Notes: a model not told the origin generated them from the sequence alone. Shown: positions 8,085-17,130, counted from the first letter of the stretch. The stretch is 64,000 nucleotides of DNA from CAWEQO01 sp963811225 (GCA_963811225.1 CAWEQO010000002.1:310001-374000), one strand, 5' to 3'. Numbers and translations are program-made.

Positions 8085-9775
8085 GGGCACGGCGGGTAAC
8101 GCAAGACCCTAATATTGAACCGGTAGGGGCACGGCGAGTAACGCAAGACAACAGGATGTAGGGGCACGGCGGGTAACGCAACACCACAAATTTGAGCCAA
8201 TCCGAAGCCGTGCCCCCGCCCCAACAATACGCAAGACTCCAACATTGAGCCAATCCGAAGCCGTGCCCCCGCCCCAACAATACGCAAGACCACAGACTTT
8301 GAACCAATCCGCAGCCGTGCCCCCGCCCCAACAATACGCAAGACTCCAACATTGAACCAATACGAAGCCGTGCCCCCACCCCCACAATGCGCAAGACTCA
8401 CAGACATTAAACCAATCCGAAGCCGTGCCCCCACCCCCACAATGCGCAAGACTCCAACATCGAGCCAATACGAAGCCGTGCCCCGATAATACACCAAAAC
8501 CATTACCAAGGAAAATAACGATGGCCTTTTCCCTTCGGCCAAAATGCGTGATTGCCATCCGGGGCACGGCTTCGTATTGGTTTAAATGATGTAGTCTTGC
8601 GTATTATGGGGGACGGGGGCACGGCTTCGTATTGGTTAAATCACGTTGTCTTGCGCTACTCGCCGTGCCCCTACACGATCCTGTGGTTTTGTGCATTACG
8701 AGGGACAGGGGCATTGTGGGAATGGCGGAAATGTGGATTGAACCGGTAGGGGCACGGCGAGTAACGCAAGACTACAACATTGAGCCAATCCGAAGCCGTG
8801 CCCCCGCCCCAACAATGCGCAAGACTCCAACATCGAGCCAATACGCAGCCGTGCCCCCGCCCCCACAATACGCAAGACTCCAACATTGAGCCAATCCGAA
8901 GCCGTGCCCCCGCCCCAACAATACGCAAGACTCACAGACATTAACCAATACGAAGCCGTGCCCCCACCACAATCCACCCGAATCATTTCTATTAAAAAAC
9001 AACCGCGCCTTTTCCCTTCGGCCAAAATGCGTGATTGCCATCCGGGGCACGGCTTCGTATTGGTTAAATGATGTAGTCTTGCGCATTATGGGGGACGGGG
9101 GCACGGCTGCGTATTGGTTAAATCACGTTGTCTTGCGCTACTCGCCGTGCCCCTACCGATTTAAATTTGTGGTCGCGCGCATTATGGGGGACGGGGGCAC
9201 GGCTGCGTATTGCGTTAAGATCAACGTTGTCTTAGCGCTACTCGCCGTGCCCCTACACGATCCTGTGGTTTTGTGCATTACGAGGGACAGGGGCATTGTG
9301 GGAATGGCGGAAATGTGGATTGAACCGGTAGGGGCACGGCGGGTAACGCAAGACCCCACAATTTGAACCAATCCGCAGCCGTGCCCCCGCCCCCACAATG
9401 CGCAAGACTCCAACATCGAGCCAATCCGAAGCCGTGCCCCCGCCCCCACAATGCGCAAGACTCCAACATCGAGCCAATCCGAAGCCGTGCCCCCGCCCCA
9501 ACAATACGCAAGACTCCAACATCGAGCCAATCCGAAGCCGTGCCCCCGCCCCCACAATGCGCAAGACTCCAACATCGAGCCAATCCGAAGCCGTGCCCCC
9601 ACCCCCACAATGCGCAACACTCACAACATTTGAGCCAATCCGAAGCCGTGCCCCCACCCCCACAATGCGCAAGACTCCAACATCGAGCCAATCCGAAGCC
9701 GTGCCCCCACCCCCACGATGCGCAAGACCCCAACATCGAGCCAATCCGCAGCCGTGCCCCTGCGCGAATGCCCTC
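8085..9775. repeat. Extragenic palindromic repeat array 1
   Basis: About 1.7 kb of mosaic repeats with no credible gene. Recurrent words are GCCGTGCCCC and its complement GGGGCACGGC, CGCAAGAC, CCAATACGAAG or CCAATCCGAAG, and a longer block with CTTCGGCCAAAATGC and GATTGCCATC (8520s and 9010s). Units occur in both orientations. A clean tandem block lies at 9378-9760: eight copies with 53-bp spacing (one 55). Several sites read GCCGTGCCCCTAC, the target of the IS110 element that touches the array at 8084. Confidence 0.85.
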
Positions 9776-9916
9776 CTGAACCTGGATCGCCCCAAGATCA
9801 CATTGCATAGTTGTTGGGTCAGCGTAGGGTGAGCGTAGGGTAATCGTCAAGTTATTAAACACTTGTTCTGGTAACATAAATTGCAAGGGCGACTTCTCTT
9901 CTTCTCCTCCTTAAGA

Positions 9917-9945
9917 GAGCGCCGGGGTCGGCGTCCCCGGCGCTC
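9917..9945. terminator. GC-rich hairpin
   Basis: An 11-bp perfect stem (GAGCGCCGGGG with CCCCGGCGCTC) around a 7-nt loop, followed by TAATTTAAG. There is no T-tract, so it may be structural rather than a terminator. Confidence 0.4.
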
Positions 9946-9950
9946 GCTAA

Positions 9951-10036
9951 TTTAAGGGGAGTAGAGAACAGAGAGTGGAGAGCAGCTAGAACGCGTTCTA
10001 ACTGCTCTCCACTCTCTGTTCTCTACTCCCCTTAAA
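9951..10036. repeat. 86-bp near-perfect palindrome
   Basis: Two 43-bp arms pair throughout with a single C-A mismatch. The arms start TTTAAGGGGAGTAGAGAACA and end in its complement, and the centre is the palindrome AGAACGCGTTCT. It lies upstream of the phosphoribosyltransferase gene. On either strand it would form one uninterrupted hairpin or cruciform. Confidence 0.9.
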
Positions 10037-10099
10037 CTATGATAAACTTCCCTCTTGGGAGCAAATCCCCGCTCATTTCCGACCTTTTTGGAGGGACCC

Positions 10100-10651
10100 A
10101 TGCCGAAGCGAGAGACGTACTCAATCGATATTGCCGGGGTGCACCGCGAGCTGCCCCTGTTCGAGATCAAGCCGGGGTTGACCATCGCCATCCTCAACAT
10201 CCTGGGCGACACCGAGCTGGTCAGCGCCTGCGCCGAGGCGCTCAAGCAAAAGCTGGCGGGCGTCGATTACGACGTGCTGGTGACCGCCGAGGCCAAGAGC
10301 ATCCCGATCGCACACGCTATCTCGGAACGGGTGGACAAGCCCTACGTGGTGCTGCGCAAATCGTATAAGCCCTACATGGGCAACGCCCTGCAAGCGGAGA
10401 CGCTTTCGATCACCACCGGCGAGCCGCAGACCCTCTACCTGGACGAGAAGGACCGCGAGATGATGAAGGCTAAGCGGGTCGTCATCATCGACGACGTGAT
10501 CAGCACCGGCTCCACCCTGCAGGGTATGCGCCTGCTGCTGCAAAAGGCCGGAGCCACCATCGTCGCCGAAGCCGCCATCCTCACCGAGGGCGAGCGCGCC
10601 AAGTGGGCCAACATCCTCTCGCTCGGGCATTTGCCTGTGTTTACGGATTAA
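10100..10651 (+). CDS. Purine phosphoribosyltransferase-family protein
   Basis: A 183-residue type I phosphoribosyltransferase. The ATG at 10100 is preceded by GGAGGGACCC. The PRPP-binding loop VVIIDDVISTGSTL (about 128-141) is intact, with two acidic residues and the TGST phosphate loop; the upstream segment TAEAKSIPIAHAISERVDKP fits the Apt/Hpt group. It should convert a free purine base and PRPP to the nucleotide in the cytosol. Exact base specificity (adenine, hypoxanthine or xanthine) cannot be read from the sequence. It stands alone, preceded by two hairpins. Confidence 0.8.
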   Translation: MPKRETYSIDIAGVHRELPLFEIKPGLTIAILNILGDTELVSACAEALKQKLAGVDYDVLVTAEAKSIPIAHAISERVDKPYVVLRKSYKPYMGNALQAETLSITTGEPQTLYLDEKDREMMKAKRVVIIDDVISTGSTLQGMRLLLQKAGATIVAEAAILTEGERAKWANILSLGHLPVFTD

Positions 10652-10936
10652 GGCACTTGGTGATTAGGGATTAGGGATTCGACAGCATAGAAGTTCACAC
10701 GTAGCCCCAGGCATCCTCGCGAAGCACCCTGTTGGGGGCCGCCTGGTGATGTTATTGGTCTCCGAATCCCCCCCCAATCCAATGCTATCAATTTGCGCGG
10801 CGCTGCCGGTAGAGATTTCCCCCATCCGAAGGCAGGGATTCTCCTAATAGAAAACCCCAGAGTCACCCTCTTATACTGCAAAGACAAGGATTCGATTTGC
10901 TTCCGGGCCGGCGCGGCCCGGGTCAGGAGGGGATGT
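10652..10936. other. Intergenic region with small repeats
   Basis: It holds ATTAGGGATTAGGGATT and a motif GTAGCCCCAGGCATCCTCGCGA near 10698, which recurs with one change near 24842. No gene seen. Confidence 0.4.
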
Positions 10937-11437
10937 ATGCGCACGATTCAAAAGATCGCATTCTATTTTGGGATGGTCAATCTCGTGATTGGGCTGGCCG
11001 GGTTCACCGGGCCGCTGGTGACGAAAAACGACCAGAAGGTCATTAACACCAAACCCGGGCTGCTGTTCGGCATCTTCGCCATCAACTGGGCCCACGCCTT
11101 GCTGCACCTGCTGACCGGCGTCGGCGGGCTGGTCGCCCGCACCAGCCAGGACGCCGCACGCACCTACATGTGGTTCAGCTCGATCCTGTTCGGCGCGCTG
11201 ACCTCGATGGGGCTGGCGGTGTTCGGCTTGAACCGCGGCATCCACCTGGTGATGGGCATGGCGCTCAACCGGCAAGACAATCTGCTGCATACGGCCTTCG
11301 CCCTGGCGGGCATGGTCGGCGGCATGTGGAAGCCGGGGATGCATCCCGAGGCGCTGCTGGAAGAGTTCAAGGAGCGCATCGAGGAGAAGCGCCCCGTCCA
11401 CCGCTTCGAGCACGAGATGGAGAAAATCGCCCCGTAA
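10937..11437 (+). CDS. DUF4383-like membrane protein
   Basis: A 166-residue protein; the ATG at 10937 follows AGGAGGGGATGT. Four hydrophobic helices can be traced (about 5-25, 42-65, 78-98 and 115-130). The INWAHALLHLLTGVGGLVAR segment and the later DNLLHTAFALAG fit DUF4383, a family of small four-helix integral membrane proteins of unknown function. The C-terminal 35 residues are charged and cytosolic-looking (EEFKERIEEKRPVHRFEHEMEK). The last codons and stop lie in the left arm of a long palindrome shared with galK. Confidence 0.75.
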   Translation: MRTIQKIAFYFGMVNLVIGLAGFTGPLVTKNDQKVINTKPGLLFGIFAINWAHALLHLLTGVGGLVARTSQDAARTYMWFSSILFGALTSMGLAVFGLNRGIHLVMGMALNRQDNLLHTAFALAGMVGGMWKPGMHPEALLEEFKERIEEKRPVHRFEHEMEKIAP

Positions 11438-11515
11438 CGGCAGTGGATTAAAAGATACAGGTTGTGAGCGATCAAACCGCTCACAACCTGTATCTTTTTA
11501 ATCCACTGCCGTTAC
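11434..11515. terminator. Long palindrome covering the ends of two convergent genes
   Basis: Arms of 37 and 38 nt (GTAACGGCAGTGGATT and onward) pair with one bulged T around the loop ATCAAAC. The left arm contains the DUF4383 stop codon, and the right arm contains the last codons and stop of galK on the other strand. It probably acts as a bidirectional terminator. Confidence 0.75.
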
Positions 11516-12649
11516 TTCAACCCCGTCTGAGGCGCGGCATAGATAAACCTCGGCGCGCCGGCCGCTGGCCTGCAAATAGCCGTCCTTCAGTCCCTGGATG
11601 AAGCCCTCGGCGCGCTCCTCGGCCACCAGGTTGACGGTGCAGCCGCCAAAGCCCGCCCCGGTCAGGCGCGCCCCGTAGCAGCCCGGCAGCCTGGAAGCGA
11701 CCGACACCAGCGTGTCCAGCTCAGGGATGCTGACCTCGTACAGGTCGCGCAGCGAGGCGTGCCCGGCGTACATCAGCCGCCCGAAGGCCTGGGCGTCCCC
11801 GGCCTTGAGCAGCTCCACCGCCCGCTCCACCCGATCGCACTCCTCCACCACGTGCCGGGCGCGCTTGCCGATCACGTCCGGCAGCAGCGCGGCGTGCTGC
11901 TCCAGATCGTCCGGCGAGACGTCGCACAGGGCGTGGATGCCCGGCAGCTGCGTCTTCAGGATCGCGAGCGCCTGCCGGCACTCGGCAAAACGCTCGTTGT
12001 AGCCCGAGGAGGTCAGGCTGCGGCGCATGGTCGAGTCGGCGATCACCAGCACCGTCCCGGCGGGCAGGGGCACCGGGTAGGACTCGAGCGTATCGGTGTT
12101 GAAGTACAGCACATGCCCCGCCACCCCGTTGGCGCTGGCGAACTGGTCCATCAGCCCGCAGTTGAGGCCCACGTACTGGATCTCGGCGTCCAGGCTGATC
12201 TGCGCCAGCTGCATGCGCGTGGCCTCCCAGCCGCCCAGGGCCTGCCACAGCGCGGCAAAGCCCACCTCGATGGCCGCCGACGAGCTGAGCCCCGAGCCGA
12301 TGGGGATGTTGGAGGTGAAGCTGGCCTCGAAGCCGGGCGTGCTGAGACCACGCTGCTGCAGAGCCCAGGCCACCCCGGCCGGGTAGCGCGCCCAGCCGGG
12401 CAGGGGTTTGCCCTCCAGATCGCGCTTCTCGTCCAGGTGGTCCAGGTCGAAGGCCGCGCTCTCGTCCAGGTCGAGGGCTCGCAGGTGCACCGTGCGCCCG
12501 GGGCGCGGCTCGGCCGCGATGCGCACGGCCCGGTCGATGGCGGCCGGCAGCACCGCGCCGCCGTTGTAGTCGACGTGCTCGCCCAGCAGGTTCACCCGGC
12601 CGGGAGCCGTCACCAGATAGGGGGTTTTCGGGAGTTGTGGTTGGGGCAT
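11498..12649 (-). CDS. galK: Galactokinase
   Basis: A 383-residue GHMP-family kinase that phosphorylates galactose with ATP in the Leloir pathway. The galactokinase signature GRVNLLGEHVDYNGG lies near the N-terminus (about 17-31), the ATP-binding GHMP motif PIGSGLSSSAA in the middle (about 115-125), and the third motif GAGFGGCTV near the C-terminus (about 335-343). Length is typical. No galT or galE is adjacent. The final residues GVEVTAVD are encoded in the palindrome shared with the convergent gene. The ATG at 12649 has AAGAGGC upstream. Confidence 0.95.
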   Translation of the reverse strand: MPQPQLPKTPYLVTAPGRVNLLGEHVDYNGGAVLPAAIDRAVRIAAEPRPGRTVHLRALDLDESAAFDLDHLDEKRDLEGKPLPGWARYPAGVAWALQQRGLSTPGFEASFTSNIPIGSGLSSSAAIEVGFAALWQALGGWEATRMQLAQISLDAEIQYVGLNCGLMDQFASANGVAGHVLYFNTDTLESYPVPLPAGTVLVIADSTMRRSLTSSGYNERFAECRQALAILKTQLPGIHALCDVSPDDLEQHAALLPDVIGKRARHVVEECDRVERAVELLKAGDAQAFGRLMYAGHASLRDLYEVSIPELDTLVSVASRLPGCYGARLTGAGFGGCTVNLVAEERAEGFIQGLKDGYLQASGRRAEVYLCRASDGVEVTAVD

Positions 12650-12745
12650 GGGGGCCTCTTCGATTTAAAAGCGTTGAGAGTTAGGATCGCCCACAGCGGG
12701 GTCAGGTCTGGCTGGGGTTCGCCCTCGTGGCGCTTGCCAGAGAGC

Positions 12746-13021
12746 CTACGGCTTTCCAAAATTCTTCAGGTCGATCTCACACCGGTTGGCCATCTCTCGC
12801 TTCTTCTGATGGCTGTACCGTTTGATCTGCACTTCACGCTTCATGGCCGTCTTGCGGTCGGGCTGGGGCTCCACGTACACCAGGCGCACCGGGCCATGCA
12901 TGCGGGTGTAGGCTGACCCAACCCCACGGTTGTGCTGGCGCTCCCGCCGCTGCGGATCGGTCGTCCAGCCGGTGTAAAAACTGCCGTCGGCGCATTCCAC
13001 CATGTAACAATAAAAGGCCAT
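12746..13021 (-). CDS. GIY-YIG nuclease domain protein (UPF0213/YhbQ-like)
   Basis: A 91-residue single-domain protein. The motif appears as CYMVEC followed by FYTGWT (residues 5-19), the GIY-YIG core, with the helix R-R-E-R-Q-H-N and the C-terminal half containing AMKREVQIKRYSHQKK as in UPF0213 proteins. These are small stand-alone GIY-YIG endonuclease-like proteins with unsettled roles, possibly DNA repair. It ends 92 bp before galK starts and begins 4 bp after the dehydrogenase stop, on the same strand, so it is likely co-transcribed with the dehydrogenase. Confidence 0.85.
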   Translation of the reverse strand: MAFYCYMVECADGSFYTGWTTDPQRRERQHNRGVGSAYTRMHGPVRLVYVEPQPDRKTAMKREVQIKRYSHQKKREMANRCEIDLKNFGKP

Positions 13022-13025
13022 GCGC

Positions 13026-14054
13026 TTATTTCTTCTTCTTGTCTTTGCCTTCCTTGCCCTCCTGGTTGCCCTTGCCGCGCAAGCGGTTCAGGGTGCCCAG
13101 GCCGAACAACCGGCCCACATATTCGCCTTTCGACGGCATTTCCTGGCGGGCCTGGTTCTCCCAACGGGCTTCATTGCGCTGATCGATCCACAGGCTGCGC
13201 TGCGTGCGGGCGTTCTCCAGCAGGTCGTTGAGCTGCTGCTCGTCGCCCTCGGCGATGGCATCCCGCAGGTCACGCAGCGAGCGCATCAGGTTGTCCATCA
13301 CGCGCAGGGCATTGTCGCGGTTGAGCAGCGCCGACTGGCCCAACTGCTCGCTGTCGTCCAGGTGGGCCAGCGGCTCACTGCCCAGGGCATAGCTGCGCCC
13401 GGCCACTTTGCGGGCCTCGGCCCAGCCGGGCTGCCCGATGGTGGCGTTGACCAGCGCCGCAGCCGCCAGCTGCGGCAGCAAGTTGCCGCCCGCCAGCAGC
13501 CCGTCCGTCTCGATCGCATCCGAGAACAGCGGGCGCGCGCCCAGCAGCGCCGCCAGATCTACGCCGAGCTTGATGGCGTCCTGGCCCGAGCCGTAGGGTG
13601 CGGTGATCAGCACCTGGCTGCGCTGGAAAAGATCGGCGTGTGCGCCGTCGATGCCGGCAGCGGTCTCCAGCAGGTAAGCCGGGTTGAGGGTGGGCGTGAA
13701 GGTGATGAAGTAACGCTCTTCGGGCAGCAGCTCTTTAGCCCAGCGGGAAGACGCCTCGTTGATCGGGGCGGTGTTAATCACCACCGCCTCGGGCTTCAAA
13801 TCCCCGGCGATCTCCTCCAGCGTGCTGCGCACCTGGTCGACCGGCAGCGCCAGCACCACGATGTCGGCTTCGTCGACGGCCCGGTGCAGGTTGGTCTCCA
13901 TTTTGTCGATGGCGCCCAGCTTATCCGCCTGGCGGGCGACGATGGTGTCCTTGTCATGCCCCACTCGGGTCAGCTGGTGGGTTTGCTCGGCCAGCGCCAG
14001 CCCCATAGAAGCGCCGATGCGCCCCAGGCCGATGATGGTCAGTTTTACAGTCAT
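13026..14054 (-). CDS. Prephenate/arogenate dehydrogenase-like protein
   Basis: A 342-residue NAD(P)-dependent enzyme. The Rossmann loop IIGLGRIGASMG is at residues 7-18, and ALPVDQVRSTLEEIAGDLKPEAVV follows as in TyrA-type enzymes; the C-terminal half is the helical TyrA dimerisation domain. The reaction would be oxidative decarboxylation of prephenate or arogenate for tyrosine synthesis. The C-terminal tail is a lysine-rich run (GKEGKDKKKK), unusual for TyrA. No aromatic synthesis genes are adjacent, so another 2-hydroxyacid-like substrate is possible. It is followed after 4 bp by the GIY-YIG gene. Confidence 0.75.
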   Translation of the reverse strand: MTVKLTIIGLGRIGASMGLALAEQTHQLTRVGHDKDTIVARQADKLGAIDKMETNLHRAVDEADIVVLALPVDQVRSTLEEIAGDLKPEAVVINTAPINEASSRWAKELLPEERYFITFTPTLNPAYLLETAAGIDGAHADLFQRSQVLITAPYGSGQDAIKLGVDLAALLGARPLFSDAIETDGLLAGGNLLPQLAAAALVNATIGQPGWAEARKVAGRSYALGSEPLAHLDDSEQLGQSALLNRDNALRVMDNLMRSLRDLRDAIAEGDEQQLNDLLENARTQRSLWIDQRNEARWENQARQEMPSKGEYVGRLFGLGTLNRLRGKGNQEGKEGKDKKKK

Positions 14055-14066
14055 AGATCGCTCCTG

Positions 14067-14708
14067 TTAGATGCCAAACAGCCCGAAGAAGGCGTTCAAA
14101 ACCGGATTGATGATCCAACCGATCACATTCAAGCCCACCATCGGGCCCAGGAAAACCAGCGCCAGCAGGATGGCCGGGGCGTAGGGCCGGATGGTGTCCA
14201 TGAAGCGCGAGAACTGCGGCGGCAGGAAGTAGTCGAAGATCTTCTCGCCGTCCAGCGGGGCCAGCGGGATCAGGTTGAACACGAACAAAAGCAGGTTGAT
14301 GGCGATAAAACTCGTCAAGAAAGTGTACAGGGAGGGCAGCGGCCCGACCCCCTGCGAGAACGGTGACACCAGCCCGACCTTGAGCGGCACGACCGCCAGC
14401 AGCGCCAGCAGCAGGTTCGACATCGGCCCCGCCAGCGAGACCCACATCACCGCCGCCGAATTGCGCTTCTGCAAGACGTACGGATTGATCGGCACCGGCT
14501 TCGCCCAGCCAAACCGGGCGATCAGCAGCATCAGGCTGCCCATCAGGTCGAGGTGGGCCACCGGGTTGAGCGTCAGGCGGCCGTTCAGGCGCGGGGTGTC
14601 ATCGCCAAAGGCGTTGGCCACGAAGGCGTGCGAAAACTCGTGGAAAGGCAGCGCAATGAACAGGATCACTAAATTGGATATAAATTGCTGGATCGTTAAA
14701 CCAAACAT
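14067..14708 (-). CDS. Site-2 protease-family membrane peptidase (M50)
   Basis: A 213-residue intramembrane metalloprotease. The zinc-binding HEFSH motif is at residues 23-27 inside the first hydrophobic segment. The second metal motif is in NLIPLAPLDGEK (about 142-153), which supplies the third ligand Asp. About five to six membrane helices are visible. It belongs to the short, rhomboid-free M50 group without PDZ domain, common in Chloroflexota and Firmicutes. The substrate is unknown. It is 12 bp upstream of the dehydrogenase gene on the same strand, suggesting an operon with it and the GIY-YIG gene. Confidence 0.85.
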   Translation of the reverse strand: MFGLTIQQFISNLVILFIALPFHEFSHAFVANAFGDDTPRLNGRLTLNPVAHLDLMGSLMLLIARFGWAKPVPINPYVLQKRNSAAVMWVSLAGPMSNLLLALLAVVPLKVGLVSPFSQGVGPLPSLYTFLTSFIAINLLLFVFNLIPLAPLDGEKIFDYFLPPQFSRFMDTIRPYAPAILLALVFLGPMVGLNVIGWIINPVLNAFFGLFGI

Positions 14709-14883
14709 TTTTCCTCTTGAAGATGAATACGAATAAAACCGGTGGGCCGTATGCCAGCCTACATGATTATAACCTCGATTTTGTAACTGCTCAGCCCTGT
14801 CTGATGCCCGCCAGGTTTCGGCGAACGCATGGCCGGAATGCGGATTTTACCGGTAGCAACTGTGATAAAAGTCAAGGCCAAAT

Positions 14884-15861
14884 TTAGGATTTAGGCATAG
14901 CCAGGCGAGGTTCCCAACGAGTACCAGAACGCATCATCGCATTGAGAATCGTTAACATTTTGTGCATGCAGGCCACTAAGGCAACCTTACGCAACTTGCC
15001 GGCCTGGACCAAGCGCTCATAGTAAGCCTTGATAACAACGTTGAAGCGGGTAGCATTCAGGGTTGCCAGGTACAAGGCACTGCGGACACTCGCCCGGCCT
15101 CCCCAAATGGCCCGTTTGCCACGCATTTTGCCACTGTCTCGATTGAACGGCGCTACTCCCACGAGTGCGGCAATCTGCTTGCGATTGAGTTGACCCAGCT
15201 CGGGCAGTTCGGCTAGCAGCGTCGTAGAGGTCACGGGCCCGATGCCTTTGACAGATTGCAGCAACTCATCCTTTTCACGCCAGACCGGGCTATCTTGCAA
15301 GCGCTGATGTAAGTCCTTGTCAATATCTGCCAGCTCCTGCTCCAGCCACTCAATATGGTCTTGAATGCGCACTTGCATCACTGAGCGGGCTTGCTTCTGT
15401 CGGTTTTTCTCTGCCACCAGCATTTCGACCAGTTGGCGGCGACGAACCAAGATCGCCTGAAGCTCTCGAGCCTGCTCATCCGGCATCCTGCGGGGCTCGG
15501 GGCGGATCGCTTCCGCAAAATGAGCCAGCACACCGCCATCAATCTTGTCCGTTTTGGCCAGTTCTCCGGTGGATTTCGCAAAATCGCGGGACTGACGTGG
15601 GTTGATCACCGCCACCGGCATCTGAGCCGCCGCCAAAGCTACGGCTACGTCTGTCTCTAAGCCACCGGTGGCTTCCAGTACAATCAAGGTCGGCGGGAAT
15701 GCACTCAATTGATCGACGAGTTTCGCAATCCCTTTCTCGTTGTTTTCCACCTGCCAGTGTTTAGCGGACGGCCGTACGGCCACATCCAGTTGTGCCTTGC
15801 TCACATCGATCCCCACATATACTGCTGCTTTGTCTTTTTCGCTCATTTTGCCCTCCATCAT
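14884..15861 (-). CDS. IS110-family bridge recombinase, copy B
   Basis: Protein sequence identical to copy A (325 residues, or 320 from the internal MSEKDK start). DEDD and Ser-containing domains are intact, so it should be active. The nucleotide sequence differs from copy A by isolated base changes only, including one in the right-end coding region (a silent Arg codon change) and one in the leader, which points to recent transposition. Confidence 0.95.
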   Translation of the reverse strand: MMEGKMSEKDKAAVYVGIDVSKAQLDVAVRPSAKHWQVENNEKGIAKLVDQLSAFPPTLIVLEATGGLETDVAVALAAAQMPVAVINPRQSRDFAKSTGELAKTDKIDGGVLAHFAEAIRPEPRRMPDEQARELQAILVRRRQLVEMLVAEKNRQKQARSVMQVRIQDHIEWLEQELADIDKDLHQRLQDSPVWREKDELLQSVKGIGPVTSTTLLAELPELGQLNRKQIAALVGVAPFNRDSGKMRGKRAIWGGRASVRSALYLATLNATRFNVVIKAYYERLVQAGKLRKVALVACMHKMLTILNAMMRSGTRWEPRLAMPKS

Positions 15862-16045
15862 CGCATCTCTCTGGTCCCAACCTTGCGGATACGGACTTGC
15901 TCATTTGCGGTCCCGGCAACTGTTCGGGCTATTATCGGAAGGACACGGCGACCTTCGCTACGGTTCGGTTTTCTTTAACCTAGGGGCACTCGATCTGCCG
16001 TGGCCTTATCCACTACCCTTGATCTTACTCCTCTTCAATCATACA
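15862..16045 (-). ncRNA. Predicted IS110 bridge RNA region, copy B
   Basis: A 184-nt leader equal to copy A except for one base in the hairpin loop of the donor stem-loop (GAGCAAGTCC rather than GAGCGAGTCC on the transposase strand). The guides are unchanged. Confidence 0.65.
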
Positions 16046-16047
16046 AG

Positions 16048-17130
16048 GGGCACGGCGGGTAGCGCAAGACAACACAATTTAACCAATACGAAGCCGTGCC
16101 CCTCCCACAATCCACCCAACCCATTTCCAAGGAAAACACGATGGCCCTTTTACCTTCGGCCAAAATGCATGATTGCCATCCGGGGCACGGGTATTGATTT
16201 AATTATGTTGTCCTGCGCATTATTGGGGGCGGGGGCACGGCGGGCATGCGGATTCTACCGGTAGGGGCACGGCGGGTAGCGCAAGACAACACAATTTAAC
16301 CAATACGCAGCCGTGCCCCTCCCACAATCCACCCAACCCATTTCCAAGGAAAACACGATGGCCCTTTTACCTTCGGCCAAAATGCATGATTGCCATCCGG
16401 GGCACGGGTATTGATTTAATTATGTTGTCCTGCGCATTATTGGGGGCGGGGGCACGGCGGGAATGTGGATTCTACCGGTAGGGGCACGGCGGGTAGCGCA
16501 AGACAACACAATTTAACCAATACGCAGCCGTGCCCCGATAATCCACCAGAACCATTTCCAAGGAAAATAACGATGGCCCTTTTACCTTCGGCCAAAATGC
16601 ATGATTGCCATCCGGGGCACGGGTATTGATTCAATTATGTTGTCCTGCGCATTACGGGGGCGGGGGCACGGCGGGCATGTGGATTTACCGGTAGGGGCAC
16701 GGCGGGTAGCGCAAGACAACACATTTAACCAATACGCAGCCGTGCCCCTCCCACAATCCACCCAACCCATTTCCAAGGAAAATAACGATGGCCCTTTTCC
16801 CTTCGGCCAAAATGCATGATTGCCATCCGGGGCACGGCTTCGTATTGGTTAAATGATGCGGTCTTGCACTACCCGCCGTGCCCCTACACGATCCTGTGGT
16901 TTTGCGCATTATGGGGGGCGGGGGCACGGCTTCGTATTGGTTAAATGATGCGGTCTTGCATTACCCGCCGTGCCCCTACACGATCCAAATGGTGGTTTTG
17001 CGCATTATGGGGGGGCGGGGGCACGGCTTCGTATTGGTTAAATGATGCGGTCTTGCGTTACCCGCCGTGCCCCTACCGGTTCAATTCGGTGATATCACGC
17101 ATTATTGAGGACGGGGGCATGGCGGGAATG
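16048..17130. repeat. Extragenic palindromic repeat array 2
   Basis: A 1.1-kb mosaic. Three or four long units of about 210 bp follow each other (starting near 16048, 16259, 16478 and 16692), each with GTAGGGGCACGGCGGGTAGCGCAAGAC, then CCAATACGCAGCCGTGCCCC, then the CTTCGGCCAAAATGCATGATTGCC block, then CATTAT and GGGGGCGGGGGC. At the far end the orientation flips (GCCGTGCCCCTAC words near 16876, 16970 and 17067). Intact IS110 target sites remain. No gene seen. Confidence 0.85.

Larger units (their letters stand above)
14855..16047 (-). mobile_element. IS110-family element, copy B (1191 bp)
   Basis: The same boundaries as copy A: core AG (plus strand) at 14855-14856 and 16046-16047. The right flank reads ACCGGTAAAATCCGCATTCC on the transposase strand, a fragment of the repeat family; the left end touches repeat array 2. 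Confidence 0.9.

Noticed and set aside
9378..9760. Possible CRISPR array
   Set aside because: The entire 53-bp unit is repeated; there are no unique spacers and no cas genes in the window.
9253..9886. Long open frames of 140-200 codons on both strands inside the repeat array
   Set aside because: The frames follow the 53-bp repeat in successive phases; they are made of repeated low-complexity residues and shared between strands, so they are a by-product of a unit with few stop codons.
13020..14366. Long plus-strand frame opposite the dehydrogenase and protease genes
   Set aside because: It lies antisense to well-conserved genes and shows shadow composition of GC-rich codons.
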